A DNA stretch of 64,000 nucleotides from Fictibacillus arsenicus (GTDB lineage Bacteria; Bacillota; Bacilli; Bacillales; Fictibacillaceae), in the NCBI RefSeq assembly GCF_001642935.1, contig NZ_CP016761.1, positions 3,410,001 to 3,474,000 of the forward strand, in the 5' to 3' direction. Below the pieces are notes generated by a model. It saw only the letters and a program-made list of their open reading frames with translations. It made no database searches and was not told the DNA's origin. Both the position numbers and the translations under genes were made by a program. Shown here one piece after another: positions 35,470 through 45,479 of the stretch (the first letter of the stretch is position 1; each line of letters begins with the position of its first letter).

Positions 35470-36879
35470 TTAACGAACATTCTGGATTTTATCTGAAGGT
35501 TGATTAAGCTTTGTTTCAACTCTTTTACATAACAGCTCGCCACTGATGAAACCAGACCAATAAAGGCGAAGTTCATTTGTAATCTCCAACAGTTCCTCAA
35601 AGTTCAGTCCAAGCTGATCATAAAGACGGAATGTAGGAATGGTCTCGCGGAAAAGCTTGAAACGAGGCGGCTGGTACACCTGTTCACCGCCTGTTTTTTC
35701 AGCCATATGCTTAACAGCTGGTATACTAAGCGTTTCCGTACGAATAATCTCCTGGCATTCATCAGAAGTCATGAACTTCACCCATGTTTTAGCGGCTTCA
35801 AGTCTTGTAGATTGCTTATTAATGGCCATTCCAATCATGAGCAGCAGTGTACGTGCATCCTCTAAGTATGGAAGAGGAGCAATATCATATCGAATCTCAT
35901 CTTCTTTCATTTGGTTCAAACTAAAGTATGAAGACATAATCATCGATACTTTCCCTTCTAGAAAAAGTTTTTCAGCATCTTTATCACTGTCAGATAGAAG
36001 GTTTTGAACCATTTCTTGCTTTCTAAACAGCTCTCGGCATAGATTTATGCAATTCATGAATTTTTCTTTATCAAAAATCACTGATCCATCTAAGTTCCTT
36101 GAAAAACTTACTCCATTCTGAAAAAGGAAGATCGGCCATCGGTTCACGGATAGTGAATGAAAATAAAACCCGCAATGTTTTTCAGCGTTTTTTGCCTCAG
36201 TAAGCTGGTTCGCAGCTTGTATGACATCATCCCATTGCCAGCCGCTATCTGGAACGGCTAGATTTGCCTCCTCAAAATGCTGTTGGTTATAGCAAAGAAC
36301 AATCGGTGAATAAATAAAAGGTTTAACATATTGCTCTTTTCGCTGGAACGGTTTTTCTAAAAAAGGATACACGGTCTTTTCCGCTGCAACCGGTTCAAAC
36401 AGCTCTTCGCTAACACTTCCAAACGCGCAAAAGTCATTATAGTTGATCGTAACGACGTCAATGATGTCATTAACAAAGAAATCGTATACCGTCTGCTGAT
36501 AGTGATCATAGGAAATAGCAATCGTTTGCACTTTTATTAACGGATACCTTTCCTCAAACGCCTGAATGACTTTCGAAAGTGCAGCTTCTTGTTTAATAGA
36601 TGGATAGTAACCTAAACGAAGAATGACTTGATCATAAGGCTTATTAGAAACAACAAGGTTTCCGATCCTGGATTTCTTAACAATCAAGCCTTGCTTCACT
36701 AATTCTTCTAATCCTTTGCGAACTGAGTTTTTACTTAAATCAAACCGTTCTGCTAATGCCAGTTCAGAAGGCAGAAAGTCCCCTACTTCGAACTCGCTAT
36801 TCATGATTTGTTCCTTCGTTGTTTCAATAAAAGTATCTAATTTTTGATTAAATTCTTCTCGGCTCTTTTTTTCACTCAT
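35470..36879 (-). CDS. GntR-type regulator fused to an ABC solute-binding domain
   Basis: About 469 residues. Residues about 8-75 form a GntR winged helix (FEVGDFLPSELALAERFDLSKNSVRKGLEELVKQGLI). About 85-440 read as a family-1 extracellular sugar-binding protein (VIQAFEERYPLIKVQTI, then YVKPFIYSPIVLCYNQQHFEEA), but with no signal peptide or lipobox. The binding fold is therefore used inside the cell as a ligand sensor. It is encoded directly after the importer, 27 bp from the permease gene, and likely controls this locus. The start follows GGAAGG. Confidence 0.85.
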   Translation of the reverse strand: MSEKKSREEFNQKLDTFIETTKEQIMNSEFEVGDFLPSELALAERFDLSKNSVRKGLEELVKQGLIVKKSRIGNLVVSNKPYDQVILRLGYYPSIKQEAALSKVIQAFEERYPLIKVQTIAISYDHYQQTVYDFFVNDIIDVVTINYNDFCAFGSVSEELFEPVAAEKTVYPFLEKPFQRKEQYVKPFIYSPIVLCYNQQHFEEANLAVPDSGWQWDDVIQAANQLTEAKNAEKHCGFYFHSLSVNRWPIFLFQNGVSFSRNLDGSVIFDKEKFMNCINLCRELFRKQEMVQNLLSDSDKDAEKLFLEGKVSMIMSSYFSLNQMKEDEIRYDIAPLPYLEDARTLLLMIGMAINKQSTRLEAAKTWVKFMTSDECQEIIRTETLSIPAVKHMAEKTGGEQVYQPPRFKLFRETIPTFRLYDQLGLNFEELLEITNELRLYWSGFISGELLCKRVETKLNQPSDKIQNVR

Positions 36880-36905
36880 GCTAAAACCTTCCTTATCATG
36901 CAAAT

Positions 36906-37715
36906 CTATTTCAGCCCGCTAAGAGCTATGCCTTTTACAAAATATCGTTGAAAAAACAAAAAGATTAAGAATGTCGGGATGAACGACAGAAGCGATCCAG
37001 CCATTTCCACTCCGAAGTTTCCTTCTTTCGTCAGCAAGGACGCTAACCCTACCGTAACAGGATACATATCTTGACTTGTCGTAAAAATCAGAGGTGTTAA
37101 GAGATCGTTCCAGTTGGAGATAAAAGCAAACGTACCGACTGTCGCAATAACAGGCTTCGAAAGCGGCAGCATGATCTTAAAAAAGATCGTAAAGTCCCCT
37201 GCTCCATCAATTCTAGCCGCTTCTTCCAAATCCTTTGGAAGAGTCTGCATATATTGCCTAACAAAAAACACACCGAGTATTCCCCATATTTCAGGAACGA
37301 TTAACGGTAAATATGTGTTGATCCAGCCGAATTCACTAAACATGATATAACGTGGAATGATCAACAGCTGACTCGGCAGCATAATAACAGCCATCATCGT
37401 CCAAAAGATTATATTTTTAAAAGGAAACTCTTTTTTAGCAAAGATATAGCCTAATACAGCAGCAAAAAACATCTGGGCAAATACCGGAATAACTGTAATT
37501 ATCGTTGAATTAATGATCCATCTAATAAACTCCGCATTTTTCAAAATATAAGTGAAGTTTTCTATCGTAATTTCTTCAGAAAACCACAAGAACGGATTGC
37601 TGGTTGGTATCCTCATTTTTAAGATTGAACCAAATGCCATGATGAGGAACGGAATGACAAAGCATAGCGCAATTCCTACTAAGGGAACATATGTCCAACG
37701 AGCACTTTTTTGCAT
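36906..37715 (-). CDS. Carbohydrate ABC transporter permease (MalG type)
   Basis: 269 residues with six membrane segments and the EAA loop DLEEAARIDGAGDFTIFFKIMLP. Partner of the MalF-type permease immediately upstream (12 bp). Confidence 0.92.
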   Translation of the reverse strand: MQKSARWTYVPLVGIALCFVIPFLIMAFGSILKMRIPTSNPFLWFSEEITIENFTYILKNAEFIRWIINSTIITVIPVFAQMFFAAVLGYIFAKKEFPFKNIIFWTMMAVIMLPSQLLIIPRYIMFSEFGWINTYLPLIVPEIWGILGVFFVRQYMQTLPKDLEEAARIDGAGDFTIFFKIMLPLSKPVIATVGTFAFISNWNDLLTPLIFTTSQDMYPVTVGLASLLTKEGNFGVEMAGSLLSFIPTFLIFLFFQRYFVKGIALSGLK

Positions 37716-37727
37716 ACTCTCCCTCCT

Positions 37728-38687
37728 TTACTTGTAATCTACTTCTTTTCCAAAATAGCGTTTTTGAATTAACGAAAGACCAAAGATAATGAAGAACAGT
37801 ACATACGCCAGCACACTCGCATAACCAAGACGAAGCGAGGTGAAGCCTTGATGGTACAAATAATAAACGATCGTAGTCGTTGAATAATTCGGTCCACCGC
37901 TCGTTAGCAAAAATGCTGAATCAAAGATCTGAAACGAACCGATCGATGTGATGATCGCGACATAAAAATGAATAGGAAGAAGCAGCGGAAACGTAATCTT
38001 CCAAAATAGTTTCCAGCGATTTGCCCCATCAATCCTGGCAGCTTCATAGTATTCTTCGGGTATTGACTGCAACCCCGCATAATAATAGATCATTGTACTC
38101 CCGCAAACTTTGAAAATACTAAGTCCCGCTAAAACGATTAGAGCCTGCGCTGAACTCGATAAAAATAGCTGAGTATCGATTCCGAAGTTATGCAAAAGTA
38201 CGTTTACGAGACCGGATTCAGTTCCTTTAAACAGCCATGACCAAATTCCTGAAATCACTACAAATGACGTTACAACTGGTAAAAAGAAGATCCCTTTAAA
38301 GATGGCACTCCCTTTTTTCCCTTGATTGATGAGTAGTGCCAGCCCCAGGCCAAGCGCCATGGTAGGAACAATATAATAGAGAGAAAATAAAATCGTATTC
38401 CATATCGCTTTCCACGCAAGTTCATCCGATAAAAAAGCAATCCAGTTATCAAGACCTATGAACTCGGCCTCCCCAATAATCGGCCACTTCATAAAGGTGA
38501 TATATAGACTGAAAAGAATCGGATACAAATGAAAAATAGCAAAGTGGATAAGGATCGGTACCAAAAAGATATAAACGATGGCATGTTTTTTGAAATTCAG
38601 AATCACTTTTTTAGAAAAACTAGTTTTTGAGTGATTCTGAAGAGGCATTCCGACATCTGTATCGTAGGCTAACTTTGACTCCTTCAC
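37728..38687 (-). CDS. Carbohydrate ABC transporter permease (MalF type)
   Basis: 319 residues, GTG start. Cytosolic N-terminus of about 30 residues, six membrane segments and the EAA loop EYYEAARIDGANRWKLFWKITFP. Follows the binding-protein gene after an intergenic hairpin. Confidence 0.92.
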   Translation of the reverse strand: MKESKLAYDTDVGMPLQNHSKTSFSKKVILNFKKHAIVYIFLVPILIHFAIFHLYPILFSLYITFMKWPIIGEAEFIGLDNWIAFLSDELAWKAIWNTILFSLYYIVPTMALGLGLALLINQGKKGSAIFKGIFFLPVVTSFVVISGIWSWLFKGTESGLVNVLLHNFGIDTQLFLSSSAQALIVLAGLSIFKVCGSTMIYYYAGLQSIPEEYYEAARIDGANRWKLFWKITFPLLLPIHFYVAIITSIGSFQIFDSAFLLTSGGPNYSTTTIVYYLYHQGFTSLRLGYASVLAYVLFFIIFGLSLIQKRYFGKEVDYK

Positions 38688-38721
38688 TCAAACAACTCCT
38701 TGCTTCAGATTTACCTGAATA

Positions 38722-38752
38722 AAAGAAAAGGAGGATTGACTCCTCCCCTCAC
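38722..38752 (-). terminator. Hairpin after the binding-protein gene
   Basis: On the minus strand GGAGGAGTC-AATCCTCC followed by TTTTCTTTT. It is an intra-operon attenuator-like stem that would favour binding protein over permease expression. Confidence 0.6.
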
Positions 38753-38753
38753 T

Positions 38754-40025
38754 TTATTTTCCCATTTCTTCTTCTATCGCTTTAGCGACAGCATCAGCAG
38801 CTTCTTTAGGGCTCTTTGTCCCTTCCATCATTGCTTGAAGTTCAGCTTGAATCTTTGGCATGACGACACGGGCTACCGGATGAATAACGCCAGGGTTGGC
38901 GTATTGAACATACTCCGTCATCTTCGCCATATCTTTATCACCGTCATAGATAGAAGTAGCTGATTTTCTAGCAGGGATAAATTTAGCCAATTCGTTAAAC
39001 GCTTCAGAACTTTCTTTATTTGTCATCTCTTTAACAAGCTGTGCCGCAAGTTCTTTGTTTTTAGAAGTTGTTGGAACAACAAACATTCCCGTTGTACCGA
39101 AAGTTGCCATCTTTTCTTGTTTTAAAGGAGGTCCAATCACATAATCGTTAAATCCTTTTTCTCTTAAAGCTGCAATCGTTCCGCCAGAACCCCAAACCGC
39201 TAAAATTTTCCCTTCAACAAAAGGAGTGAAGTGTTCTAGTGTATTGATCGAATCCTTTGGAATGAAGCCCTCTTTATACCACTTGTTAATTCTCTCAAAT
39301 GCCTCAACACCGTCTTTGTTGTTAATTTTTACTTTTCCGTCCTTCGAGATCACTTCTCCGCCGGATTGCCACACTAACGGATATAACGTAGCGTTCGCTG
39401 TATTTGCACCTTCAAATGAGCGGGCAAAGTATCCTTTATCTTTTGCTTTTTGAGCTAATTGATCAAATTCTTCCCACGTTTCAGGAAGGTCGTTCGGATC
39501 CGCACCGATCTCTTCAAGAATTTTGGTGTTATACATATAGGTTTGCACTTCACGTAAGAGTGGCAATCCATATATTTCGTCCTTGTATGTTACTGCATCG
39601 ATTGAACTCTGTTCAAAATCTTCTTTATCCCAGTCATCACCTAAAAGATCCGTGATTGGCGTTAGTACTCCTTGATCGGCAAACTGTGCCATAATATCTG
39701 GAATTAGATAGAAAACATCAGGACCTTGATTAGCCGCTAAAGCTGTAAGTATTTTTTGTTCACGGTTTGCCCATGGAATCTCTTCAAATTTTACTTTTAC
39801 ATTCGGGTATTTTTTTTTGAATGATGCCGCCATGTTGTCAAAAACCTCATTTTGTTTATCCTTCAGTTCTTGATTCACATAAGGATGAATCCATACCGTT
39901 AAGGTCGCGGAAGTGTTTTTATCCACCTTCTTTCCGCTCGCCGACTCGCTTTCATCCGAACAAGCAGCCATCGTGAAAATCAGGATCAGCGCCAAAAACA
40001 TCATCCCAAACTTCTTCCATCCCAT
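38754..40025 (-). CDS. Extracellular sugar-binding lipoprotein of ABC importer
   Basis: About 423 residues. Lipoprotein signal MGWKKFGMMFLALILIF ending at the MAAC lipobox, then a family-1 binding domain (TLTVWIHPYVNQELKDKQNEVFDNMAASF, FEEIPWANREQKILTALAANQGPDVFYL). The start at 40025, after AAGGGGG, excludes a spurious 27-residue upstream extension. Two palindromic operator candidates lie upstream. Confidence 0.92.
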   Translation of the reverse strand: MGWKKFGMMFLALILIFTMAACSDESESASGKKVDKNTSATLTVWIHPYVNQELKDKQNEVFDNMAASFKKKYPNVKVKFEEIPWANREQKILTALAANQGPDVFYLIPDIMAQFADQGVLTPITDLLGDDWDKEDFEQSSIDAVTYKDEIYGLPLLREVQTYMYNTKILEEIGADPNDLPETWEEFDQLAQKAKDKGYFARSFEGANTANATLYPLVWQSGGEVISKDGKVKINNKDGVEAFERINKWYKEGFIPKDSINTLEHFTPFVEGKILAVWGSGGTIAALREKGFNDYVIGPPLKQEKMATFGTTGMFVVPTTSKNKELAAQLVKEMTNKESSEAFNELAKFIPARKSATSIYDGDKDMAKMTEYVQYANPGVIHPVARVVMPKIQAELQAMMEGTKSPKEAADAVAKAIEEEMGK

Positions 40026-40075
40026 TTGCCAATTCCCCCTTTTAGGTTGTTTGACTTCTCTATCCACTCCTGGTT

Positions 40076-40090
40076 CATATCTGGTATATG
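40076..40090 (-). promoter_or_regulatory. Operator candidate CATAT-N5-ATATG, site 1
   Basis: A perfect 5-bp inverted repeat with CTGGT centre, about 50 bp before the binding-protein start. The ACCAGATAT core recurs at 40197 and 45251. Confidence 0.5.
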
Positions 40091-40196
40091 AGTTAATCAT
40101 AATCAAACATGCTAATAATTGTCAATATTATTTTTATTTTCTGAAAACTTTATTTAGTCTTCTTTATTTCAGCAGTTTGCTAGCATCTTTAATGGT

Positions 40197-40211
40197 CATA
40201 TACCAGATATA
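40197..40211 (-). promoter_or_regulatory. Operator candidate CATAT-N5-ATATA, site 2
   Basis: CATAT-ACCAG-ATATA, in inverted orientation to site 1 and about 120 bp away, allowing looping by a dimeric GntR regulator. Confidence 0.45.
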
Positions 40212-40224
40212 ATCTAATTCAAAA

Positions 40225-43197
40225 CTACTCTTCTATAAGTTTAGAAAGATCAGTAAGCAGCGTTTCTTTCACCGTGGTTTGATCGGTTTCCCACTTATCA
40301 ACATGTTGCTTCATTACTTCAAGATGATGAAAATACTCCTCAAGGTTTCCATTCTCTTGAGGATGCTTTACTTGTCGAATATGGTTCGTTAATTTTTTAT
40401 AAAGATTGTGCGGGATGATTTGTTCTGTATGCAACTGAGTAATATAACCTTCTAGTGAGTCCGTGGTTACAGCAACATGAATTTCAACTTCATTAGAGGT
40501 AAAGGTTTTTCCATTCCATGACACTTGGGCAGTAATTGTTGCAGTCCCAGGATTTTGAGCAACCAGCTTTCCGTCTTCAGCCTTTACAACCTCTTTATTA
40601 GAAGATGTAATTACCGCATCTTCAAACTGAATCTTATCTTCATTGCCAAGTGTTCCAGAAACATGGTAGGAAGTGGTATCTCCTCTTGTTAATGTGTTGG
40701 TATCAACTGTTAAATTAATTTCCCTTAGAATTTCTGATGTCTTTACTCTTTCATAAAAACCAAAATCATCAAAGTAAGCATCTGTTAAGGCATATGAAGT
40801 GCTTAACGCAAACACTCTTGCAAAAACCACGCCTTCTGGAGCTGTAATCCGTTGTTCAACTTTTTGCCAGCTTCCAAAACCGCTTTTAACTTGAATTGCT
40901 TCTTCTTTTACTTGTTTTCCACTAGAATCATACATGCGAACGAGTAAACTTGGCGTTCCGCTTTCTATGAACATCATCACTTCACCTTTATATTCCTTTC
41001 CGGGCTGAACCGGGATCGGATCACTATATACAGCAACAGATTGGTTACGGAGCTGATCCATTATTTTTAAACTCTTGCTGCCAGAAAAAGCTTTTTCAGA
41101 TGAAATCTCGTATTTATAAGCGTCACCTGTTCCAAACATGTTCGTCCAGCCGGACAGGTCTTCTTCAAAACTGCTGTTTTCTACCGGAATTTCTTCCCAA
41201 TCGTACTCTCCCGGATCAACGACTTCTATTTTGGATAAAATCGTCCGGTTATCCAATCTGGAGTAATAAATATCTCCATCTTCACCAATTGCAAAAGATA
41301 CCGTATTCACGACAAACTTAGATGCTAACGTCTCAGGATCAATAACAAACAATTTGCCTGCAATATTAGCATAAAGCAATCCATTCTCAGACCATTGAAG
41401 ATGCGATGCTGACCAGCCTTCTTGGGATGGTATGATATTTCTGCTTTTAACCACATCTAACGTTTCAGGATCGAGTGCAAAGATATACCCTTGTGACGTT
41501 CCCCAGATGTAGCCGTCATTTTTCCCTTCGATCAATTCACCGATAAGCTCCGGTTTTTCAAGACCGGCAATCACCAAATTAGATTCTTTAATTTTTTGTT
41601 TCGTTTCAGGATCCCAAATAAACAGCTTGCCTTGTTCTTCGGTAGGTGAGCTTCCTAGACCGCCGCGAATGGTCGTCGAACCAAACACTTTGCCGTCTTT
41701 ATAGACAAGACCACTTATGCTTTGATTTTGAACAACATTACGAAACACTTCGTAATGCCTGCCATCAGAAACCGTTAAGGCTCCGCCAAGTTTTCCATAA
41801 GTCGCCATACTGCCGGTGTATAATTTTCCATCACCGCTATCCATAACATGAAGTCTGTCTTGTTCATTTTCGATAACAAACAGTTTTTCAGGTTTTCCAT
41901 AAGGGTCTGTTTCAGGAGCAATCATCTGAACACTGCCTTCGGGATACACACCAAAATACACTTTGTTGTTCAGTGAATGAATGACATCTGCTTGTCCTAA
42001 ACTGATGATTTTGTTCTCACCCGTTTTTGGATTAAAAACTGCTCCTGTAGCCCCAGTCATTCCGCTAATATACATCTTATCTTCTGAGTAGCTGAAAATC
42101 TTATTAATAACATTCGCAGTTGCCGGTACAACGTCTTTGTATTGAACAACTTTTTGAGTTTCAATATTAAAAAACGTCACAGTACCATTAAAAGTTATCG
42201 TTGCAAGACTCTTCCCTGGAAGCTGACTGTCTCCTTCTATCTCAACCCAATCTGCTCCTCGAAGGCCGCTAGAGTATGCCATTGGAGTCGTTCCTATTTC
42301 TTTTGTTGATAGGTCTATATATTTTAAGGTTCCATCCGCAACAAAATAGACTTTATGATCAAGTGAATCTGTGACATGGAGACCTGACACATTCGACATC
42401 ACAACGTCCAGCCATCGCTGTTCGGCAATGTCGTAAACATACATATTTTTAGTCTCTGAATACCTTGCAAAAATATAACGATCATCCACCACATTTATAT
42501 CGTAAACAAATCCTGATTCAGTTTCAGGAATACCCGCTGAGATATCTTCCTTTTCACCAGTCTCAACATTTAGCTTCATGATTTTTCTATGCGCTGTACC
42601 GGCATAAACGAAGCCGTTGTGATAGTCCATCGATCTTACATACTCTTGGCTGATCTCGCCTATCATTTTTCCGTAATCTCTTAATTCCTGCGTTTCATAG
42701 TTGTATTGAAAAACCTTTCCGCCAGGGAATGTTCCAACGTAAGCATTGCTATCTTCATCTACAGCTAATGCCCATTGAGAAGATTCAGGAATTCTGACAA
42801 GAGGCGTTACGGCTTTTGTTTCGGGTGAATACCCCCACAGATGAGAGCCTGCTGCAATATAAACCGTTCCATTTGGAGCAACTTCATGATGCCAAGAATC
42901 AGCAGCTCCTTCTAACGGCAGGCTTCGTACCAACTTATTTTCATCGAGGTCGATGACATTAAACATGGCAGGTACGCTTTTTGAAGTTGTATACAAAACA
43001 TCATGTCCATCTTCTTTCCCTGCAGCACCGTCATAGATTGTAGGTTGGCCGCTCAATGGTGCAGTCAGATCTTTTGAAGGTGAAAACTCTGGAAGTACGG
43101 TTTCTTCTGCATCAACCGGAGAGTTGTAGTTGAATGAAAAAGCAGAAATGAAAAGAAAGAGACACATTAGCAAACTAGCAATTTTAGTTATTTTCAT
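40225..43197 (-). CDS. Secreted multidomain beta-propeller protein with FIMAH-like C-terminus
   Basis: 990 residues. Signal peptide ending near VDA|EE; beta-propeller region of about 650 residues with repeated units such as AYVGTFPGGKVFQYNYET and FVYAGTAHRKIMKLNVETG; a carbohydrate-binding-like jelly roll (about 690-840, NSSFEEDLSGWTNMFG); a bacterial Ig-like segment (about 850-910); and a C-terminal helical domain (about 915-990) resembling the FIMAH domain of Bacillus exoenzymes. Probably recognises or degrades the locus polysaccharide outside the cell. Tandem paralogue upstream. Confidence 0.75.
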   Translation of the reverse strand: MKITKIASLLMCLFLFISAFSFNYNSPVDAEETVLPEFSPSKDLTAPLSGQPTIYDGAAGKEDGHDVLYTTSKSVPAMFNVIDLDENKLVRSLPLEGAADSWHHEVAPNGTVYIAAGSHLWGYSPETKAVTPLVRIPESSQWALAVDEDSNAYVGTFPGGKVFQYNYETQELRDYGKMIGEISQEYVRSMDYHNGFVYAGTAHRKIMKLNVETGEKEDISAGIPETESGFVYDINVVDDRYIFARYSETKNMYVYDIAEQRWLDVVMSNVSGLHVTDSLDHKVYFVADGTLKYIDLSTKEIGTTPMAYSSGLRGADWVEIEGDSQLPGKSLATITFNGTVTFFNIETQKVVQYKDVVPATANVINKIFSYSEDKMYISGMTGATGAVFNPKTGENKIISLGQADVIHSLNNKVYFGVYPEGSVQMIAPETDPYGKPEKLFVIENEQDRLHVMDSGDGKLYTGSMATYGKLGGALTVSDGRHYEVFRNVVQNQSISGLVYKDGKVFGSTTIRGGLGSSPTEEQGKLFIWDPETKQKIKESNLVIAGLEKPELIGELIEGKNDGYIWGTSQGYIFALDPETLDVVKSRNIIPSQEGWSASHLQWSENGLLYANIAGKLFVIDPETLASKFVVNTVSFAIGEDGDIYYSRLDNRTILSKIEVVDPGEYDWEEIPVENSSFEEDLSGWTNMFGTGDAYKYEISSEKAFSGSKSLKIMDQLRNQSVAVYSDPIPVQPGKEYKGEVMMFIESGTPSLLVRMYDSSGKQVKEEAIQVKSGFGSWQKVEQRITAPEGVVFARVFALSTSYALTDAYFDDFGFYERVKTSEILREINLTVDTNTLTRGDTTSYHVSGTLGNEDKIQFEDAVITSSNKEVVKAEDGKLVAQNPGTATITAQVSWNGKTFTSNEVEIHVAVTTDSLEGYITQLHTEQIIPHNLYKKLTNHIRQVKHPQENGNLEEYFHHLEVMKQHVDKWETDQTTVKETLLTDLSKLIEE

Positions 43198-43220
43198 TTT
43201 TTCCTCCCATGTTTTTAGTT

Positions 43221-45191
43221 TTAACGCACATACCGATACAAATCTGTGCCGCGGCTAAAATAGAGATTGCCATTTCTGTCTTTTGCAAACAAGGCAGCAT
43301 CGTTGTTAAGAATCTCAACTTCCCAGGTTGTCGGGTTGAATTTAAACAGTTTTCCAAGTGTACTTCCGTAAAAATTCCCATCTGTATCTAATTGAAGAAA
43401 AGCACCTCTCCAGTAATGGCCTACACCGCTCCAGCTGAACGGGAACAGCTCTTTTGTCTGGACAACTTCTCTTGTTAGTGGATCAAACTTAAAGATCTTA
43501 CCCGGACTCATTCCCCACAGGTTTCCTGCATCATCAAACGCAAGTGCTCCTATTCCTTTTTCGCCTGGCAACGGAATCGTTTCATAGATTTTTTCTTTTT
43601 TGGCAGGATCAAAGATAAATAATTTCGCTTCTGTTTCTGTCGGTGTGATGCCCAAGCCTCCTGATACACTTGTACCGCCATACACCAATCCATTTTTATA
43701 ATGCAACGAGATCACACTTTGGTTTTCCACGACATTTCGGTAGACTTCATATGAACTTGTTGCTTCATCCATAACAGTTAGTGCACCACCTAGTTTTCCA
43801 TAGGTAGGGACTGTTCCAAAAAACACCTTCCCATCACCTTCTGCCATACCAAACGGACGATCTTGATCATATTCTTTCAATGAGAATAACTTTTTAGGAT
43901 TCGTGGCTTCATCCACTTTTGAAGCGTCATGATCATAGGGCAAGTCAGGATCATAGCGATATATTACGCCGCCAGTATAAACACCAAGGTAAAGGTATTT
44001 ATCCGTAGATATCATATTTTCTGCTTGTCCAAAACCTGAAAAACTCGTGATCTTATTATCGGTAACTGAATATTTCGCAAATCCTCCTGAAAGATATCCG
44101 CTTGTATAGATATTTCCGTCAGGACCAGCACCGATGGATTGAATGCTGATCGGCTGACCTTCCATTTGGGCTTGCATCATTTTTGACTGACCGGATTTAG
44201 GGTTGTAGACCCAATACGTCCCGTTAAAAAGCATGCTTGTCAGGCTGGGCCCCCGGAACCCAGGTTCATCTAGGTGAATCCACCCAAAACCTTTATTGGA
44301 CCAAGTATCCTTAAAACCAGTTGGGGTCAATTCTTGAGTCTTCAAATCATAGGAATACACTTCGTTCTGTTTGTTAAAGTAAACAAGGTTTTTCGGACCC
44401 GCTGGAGATACTTTTACTCCTTTAACGCCAGGGATTTCATCAATCCATTCTTTCTTTCTCAAGTCATAAACAAGGAGAGTGCTAGAATCGGTTAGCCTGG
44501 CAAACATGTAATGTTTTATAATGTCTAAATCGTATACGAACTTTTCATTTTGGTAAGATTCTGGGAGTGGAATTTCTTCTTTTTCATTCGTGGCAGGATC
44601 GAATTTAATGAGATGGGCATGTGCACCCATACCGACATACACTTTTCCTTTATAAAGATCTAGACTTCTGGAATACTGCTCACCTTCTACCATTGGTCCA
44701 TAATCAGTAAATTCTTTTGTTGCGGGGTCATACATAAAAATTTTACCGTTCGGGAAAGTCCCACCGTATATTCGGCCTTCTTCATCAGATTTGATGTGCC
44801 ATAACGTGGATTCAGTCGAGAGTGCTTTCCCTAAGTTTTCAACTTGGTCTACATCTGGGTGATATAGATATAGATTTGCTCCTCCTGCAATGTAAACGCT
44901 ACCAAAAGGGTCCGTAACTGCCCCCCAAGCTTGAGAAGCTCCTTCTAGCGGGTGAACAGAAATCTTTGTCCCCGTTTTTGCATCAATAACGTTCAGCATC
45001 GCAGGGTTTCCGTTAGAAACTGCAAAAATAGCTTCCTCACCATTTGGTCCTGTTCCATATGTAGTGCTTAAAATTCCTATTGAGTAATGGGGTGTCCCAA
45101 GCTTTTCAACTACCCCAGCTGCATGAGTTGTGATCGGACTTATTAATGGAACAAGCATGGTAAGGACGAGCAAAAAAACAAAACGCTTCAT
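43221..45191 (-). CDS. Secreted beta-propeller protein
   Basis: 656 residues. Signal peptide MKRFVFLLVLTMLVPLISP ending near THA|AG, then only the propeller region. Units such as IYGGTFPNGKIFMYDPATKEFTDYGPM and the KLGGALTVMDEATSSYEVYRN block align with the downstream 990-residue protein, so the two arose by duplication. First gene of the second sugar locus; an ACCAGATAT operator candidate lies 60 bp upstream. Confidence 0.75.
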   Translation of the reverse strand: MKRFVFLLVLTMLVPLISPITTHAAGVVEKLGTPHYSIGILSTTYGTGPNGEEAIFAVSNGNPAMLNVIDAKTGTKISVHPLEGASQAWGAVTDPFGSVYIAGGANLYLYHPDVDQVENLGKALSTESTLWHIKSDEEGRIYGGTFPNGKIFMYDPATKEFTDYGPMVEGEQYSRSLDLYKGKVYVGMGAHAHLIKFDPATNEKEEIPLPESYQNEKFVYDLDIIKHYMFARLTDSSTLLVYDLRKKEWIDEIPGVKGVKVSPAGPKNLVYFNKQNEVYSYDLKTQELTPTGFKDTWSNKGFGWIHLDEPGFRGPSLTSMLFNGTYWVYNPKSGQSKMMQAQMEGQPISIQSIGAGPDGNIYTSGYLSGGFAKYSVTDNKITSFSGFGQAENMISTDKYLYLGVYTGGVIYRYDPDLPYDHDASKVDEATNPKKLFSLKEYDQDRPFGMAEGDGKVFFGTVPTYGKLGGALTVMDEATSSYEVYRNVVENQSVISLHYKNGLVYGGTSVSGGLGITPTETEAKLFIFDPAKKEKIYETIPLPGEKGIGALAFDDAGNLWGMSPGKIFKFDPLTREVVQTKELFPFSWSGVGHYWRGAFLQLDTDGNFYGSTLGKLFKFNPTTWEVEILNNDAALFAKDRNGNLYFSRGTDLYRYVR

Positions 45192-45250
45192 TTTTCAAAC
45201 CTCCTAAAATGGAATATTTGAACACGGAAGCAGGTTTAATTCACTCTGGG

Positions 45251-45267
45251 TTATATCTGGTTCACAA
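45251..45267 (-). promoter_or_regulatory. Operator candidate with ACCAGATAT core, site 3
   Basis: Minus strand reads TTGTGAACCAGATATAA, about 60 bp before the first propeller gene. It shares the centre of sites 1 and 2 but has only half of the palindrome. Confidence 0.4.
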
Positions 45268-45479
45268 CAATCATACAAGAGGATTTGACACCTATCAACA
45301 TACTTTTCTGAAAATTTAGAAATATGGTAATAAAGAATGGTAATCGTGATTAACTGTAGGTATAAAGATGGGGTGATGTGATCATTTAGGTGGAGAGAGG
45401 TTGTTTTAGGTGCCTCGATTGCCGTTTAGTTCGTCGCCAAATGTTTGGTTCTTATGGAACTGTCCGATAATATGTGAAT

